Source: UBA4416 sp963422675
Lineage (GTDB): Bacteria; Bacteroidota; Bacteroidia; B-17B0; Aurantibacillaceae
Reading direction: 5' to 3'
Assembly: GCA_963422675.2 (NCBI GenBank)
Contig: CAXVYS010000013.1
Location: forward strand, 246,893 to 310,892
DNA length: 64,000 nucleotides
The notes beneath the pieces are model-generated. The model was not told the DNA's origin, searched no databases, and saw only the letters and a program-made list of their open reading frames with translations. Positions 62,916 through 64,000 of this stretch are shown piece by piece. Both the position numbers and the translations under genes were made by a program. Each line of letters starts with the position of its first letter. The stretch's first letter is position 1.

Positions 62916-63506
62916 TTAATGTGTATGATTATTTTTTTTAAAGATCCGGTTAAAAATCCAATAGAAAAGAAAGAGTCCTAATAAAGAACATATAAATCCA
63001 ATAATCATTTGATTGGTAGTAGGGATAATATTGCGATTCTCTACTGCATTGGGGTTTTTCTTTAATGGTTTATGAAGACCTAATTTTGTTTGTAAAAAAT
63101 GAATCTCTTCGCTATAGGAAACTCCGGTTGTTTCAGCAAAGAAGTCTTCTTTTACATTTTGAATGAACTTTCGGCTACGACTACAAAAATCAAGTTTTGC
63201 ATTATCGATCTGATGGTAATTAGCATAAATAATCCATTCGTCGCCCACCCTTAAATCAAGCTTACATTGGTCTTCATTGTCAAATAACAATTTAAACTCT
63301 ACAGAAACAATCCCTTTGTACAGTTCATTAACGGTAAACAGGGCTTCACTTCTGGATTTATCCAGTTTAATCGATTTTATTTTTCCCGAAAAGATAATAT
63401 CGTACTTGGCCAGTTCAGCATCTGTTAAGGAGGTCAAAGGACACTGACAGGCAAGAGAAAGCTTACTGATCAATAAAAAAAGTAATATGTAATTTAATAG
63501 TTTCAT
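62916..63506 (-). CDS. NTR/TIMP-like secreted protein with C-terminal membrane helix
   Basis: A 196-residue protein with a signal peptide (ending in SLA) and a mature start of CQCP, the Cys-x-Cys typical of NTR-fold (TIMP/netrin-like) domains. YDIIFSGKIKSIKLDKS then fits the first beta strands; four more cysteines are present. One membrane helix (about residues 164-188) and a basic C-terminal tail follow. Bacterial NTR-like proteins have no established single role. It is upstream of ppa on the same strand. Confidence 0.68.
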   Translation of the reverse strand: MKLLNYILLFLLISKLSLACQCPLTSLTDAELAKYDIIFSGKIKSIKLDKSRSEALFTVNELYKGIVSVEFKLLFDNEDQCKLDLRVGDEWIIYANYHQIDNAKLDFCSRSRKFIQNVKEDFFAETTGVSYSEEIHFLQTKLGLHKPLKKNPNAVENRNIIPTTNQMIIGFICSLLGLFLFYWIFNRIFKKNNHTH

Positions 63507-63599
63507 CAGGCAATTTTAAATTCCTTTTATATCATAATCAATCTTAGTTCTTAATCCTTTCTATTAGCTAACGAAAGGAAAGAACACTTCACGAAATAA

Positions 63600-64000
63600 T
63601 TATAAAGCAAGTGTTTTCACGAATTGCAAAGATGCCTCTAATTCCTGGTACATTACTTTATCATCCTTAATAAAAGGAATTAATTTTCTATAATCTGTTA
63701 ACATGCTTTCAATTTTTTGTGATGATTTTAATGGCCTTCTGAATTCAATCGCCTGCGAAGCATTTAATAATTCAATTGCCAGTAATTTTTCTACGTTTTC
63801 AATAACCTTGTAGCATTTAGTTGCGGCATTGGCTCCCATACTCACATGATCTTCCTGCCCGTTACTGGAAACAATACTATCAATAGATGCCGGTGTACAC
63901 AATTGTTTATTCTGACTTACGATACTGGCTGCTGTATACTGAGGAATCATAAAGCCTGAATTTAATCCAGGTTTAGCTACCAAAAAGGCCGGTAAATTCC
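63600..64000 (-). CDS. hutH: Histidine ammonia-lyase, C-terminal part
   Basis: A fragment of about 133 residues running off the right edge. GNLPAFLVAKPGLNSGFMIPQYTAASIVSQNK, then ASIDSIVSSNGQEDHVSMGANAATK, matches the C-terminal region of HutH, which deaminates histidine to urocanate using an MIO cofactor. The MIO-forming ASG is not in the visible part. It ends in a charged helix with FVKTLAL. Confidence 0.88.
   Translation of the reverse strand, partial: NLPAFLVAKPGLNSGFMIPQYTAASIVSQNKQLCTPASIDSIVSSNGQEDHVSMGANAATKCYKVIENVEKLLAIELLNASQAIEFRRPLKSSQKIESMLTDYRKLIPFIKDDKVMYQELEASLQFVKTLAL

Overview
The window is a contiguous piece of chromosome from a Bacteroidota bacterium; I cannot fix the family. 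The evidence is three proteins with type IX secretion (T9SS) C-terminal sorting domains, promoter -7 boxes of the TAnnTTTG type, almost no Shine-Dalgarno sequences, many Cys-lipoproteins, an OmpA protein with calcium-type Asp repeats, DUF1573 proteins and a TonB-dependent receptor. It is AT-rich and gene-dense. I see no insertion sequence, prophage, CRISPR array, rRNA or tRNA.

Layout. 1-5.7 kb: a YfhO-family membrane protein fragment, an MsbA-like ABC exporter, a small secreted protein, a NYN/OST-HTH RNA-binding protein, then pyrF and prfA on the minus strand. 5.8-12.4 kb: an OmpA-family protein with eight Asp-rich repeats, a DEAD-type helicase, and a MbnP-MbnH (copper/diheme) operon with a third lipoprotein gene. 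12.4-20.2 kb: a TPR protein, ribH, a minus-strand WG-repeat gene/tsaE/outer-membrane protein operon, three tandem DUF1573 genes, and valS. 20.4-35.1 kb: a surface-polysaccharide cluster (initiating phosphoglycosyltransferase, ArnT-like transferase, dTDP-3-amino-3,6-dideoxyhexose genes, flippase, four glycosyltransferases, two O-antigen polymerase/ligase-like proteins), visibly more AT-rich than its flanks. 35.1-43.3 kb: a Dus enzyme, a beta-lactamase-like serine hydrolase, mtgA, a thioredoxin-like protein, a phosphohexomutase, apt, an acyl-CoA dehydrogenase and a DUF7793-like protein. 43.4-51.9 kb: a minus-strand operon of a lamin-tail protein, a TonB receptor, a phospholipase-D-type protein and an endonuclease I, read from a canonical promoter. 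52.1-58.9 kb: a TlpA-like protein, three PpiC/SurA-type chaperone genes and a MoxR ATPase. 59-64 kb: a D-3-phosphoglycerate dehydrogenase-like protein, a small secreted protein, a POT peptide transporter, inorganic pyrophosphatase, an NTR-like protein and the 3' part of hutH.

How genes work together. The 43.4-51.9 kb operon looks like an extracellular nucleic-acid degradation and uptake module: two T9SS-exported nuclease-type enzymes, a lamin-tail surface protein and an outer-membrane importer. The polysaccharide cluster supplies a nucleotide-activated 3-acetamido sugar, assembles a lipid-linked unit, flips it and polymerises or ligates it; its dTDP-sugar precursor genes (rmlA/rmlB) and any chain-length or export genes must lie elsewhere. 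MbnP and MbnH are a known pair in which a diheme enzyme modifies a tryptophan of a copper-binding lipoprotein.

Sequence-level oddities worth checking are two genes that appear to lack any standard start codon (the Dus gene at 36128 and the WG-repeat gene at 15989), the A8 frameshift in the WG-repeat gene, a terminator hairpin inside the start of the third DUF1573 gene, and a divergent FdtA-like cupin paralogue.
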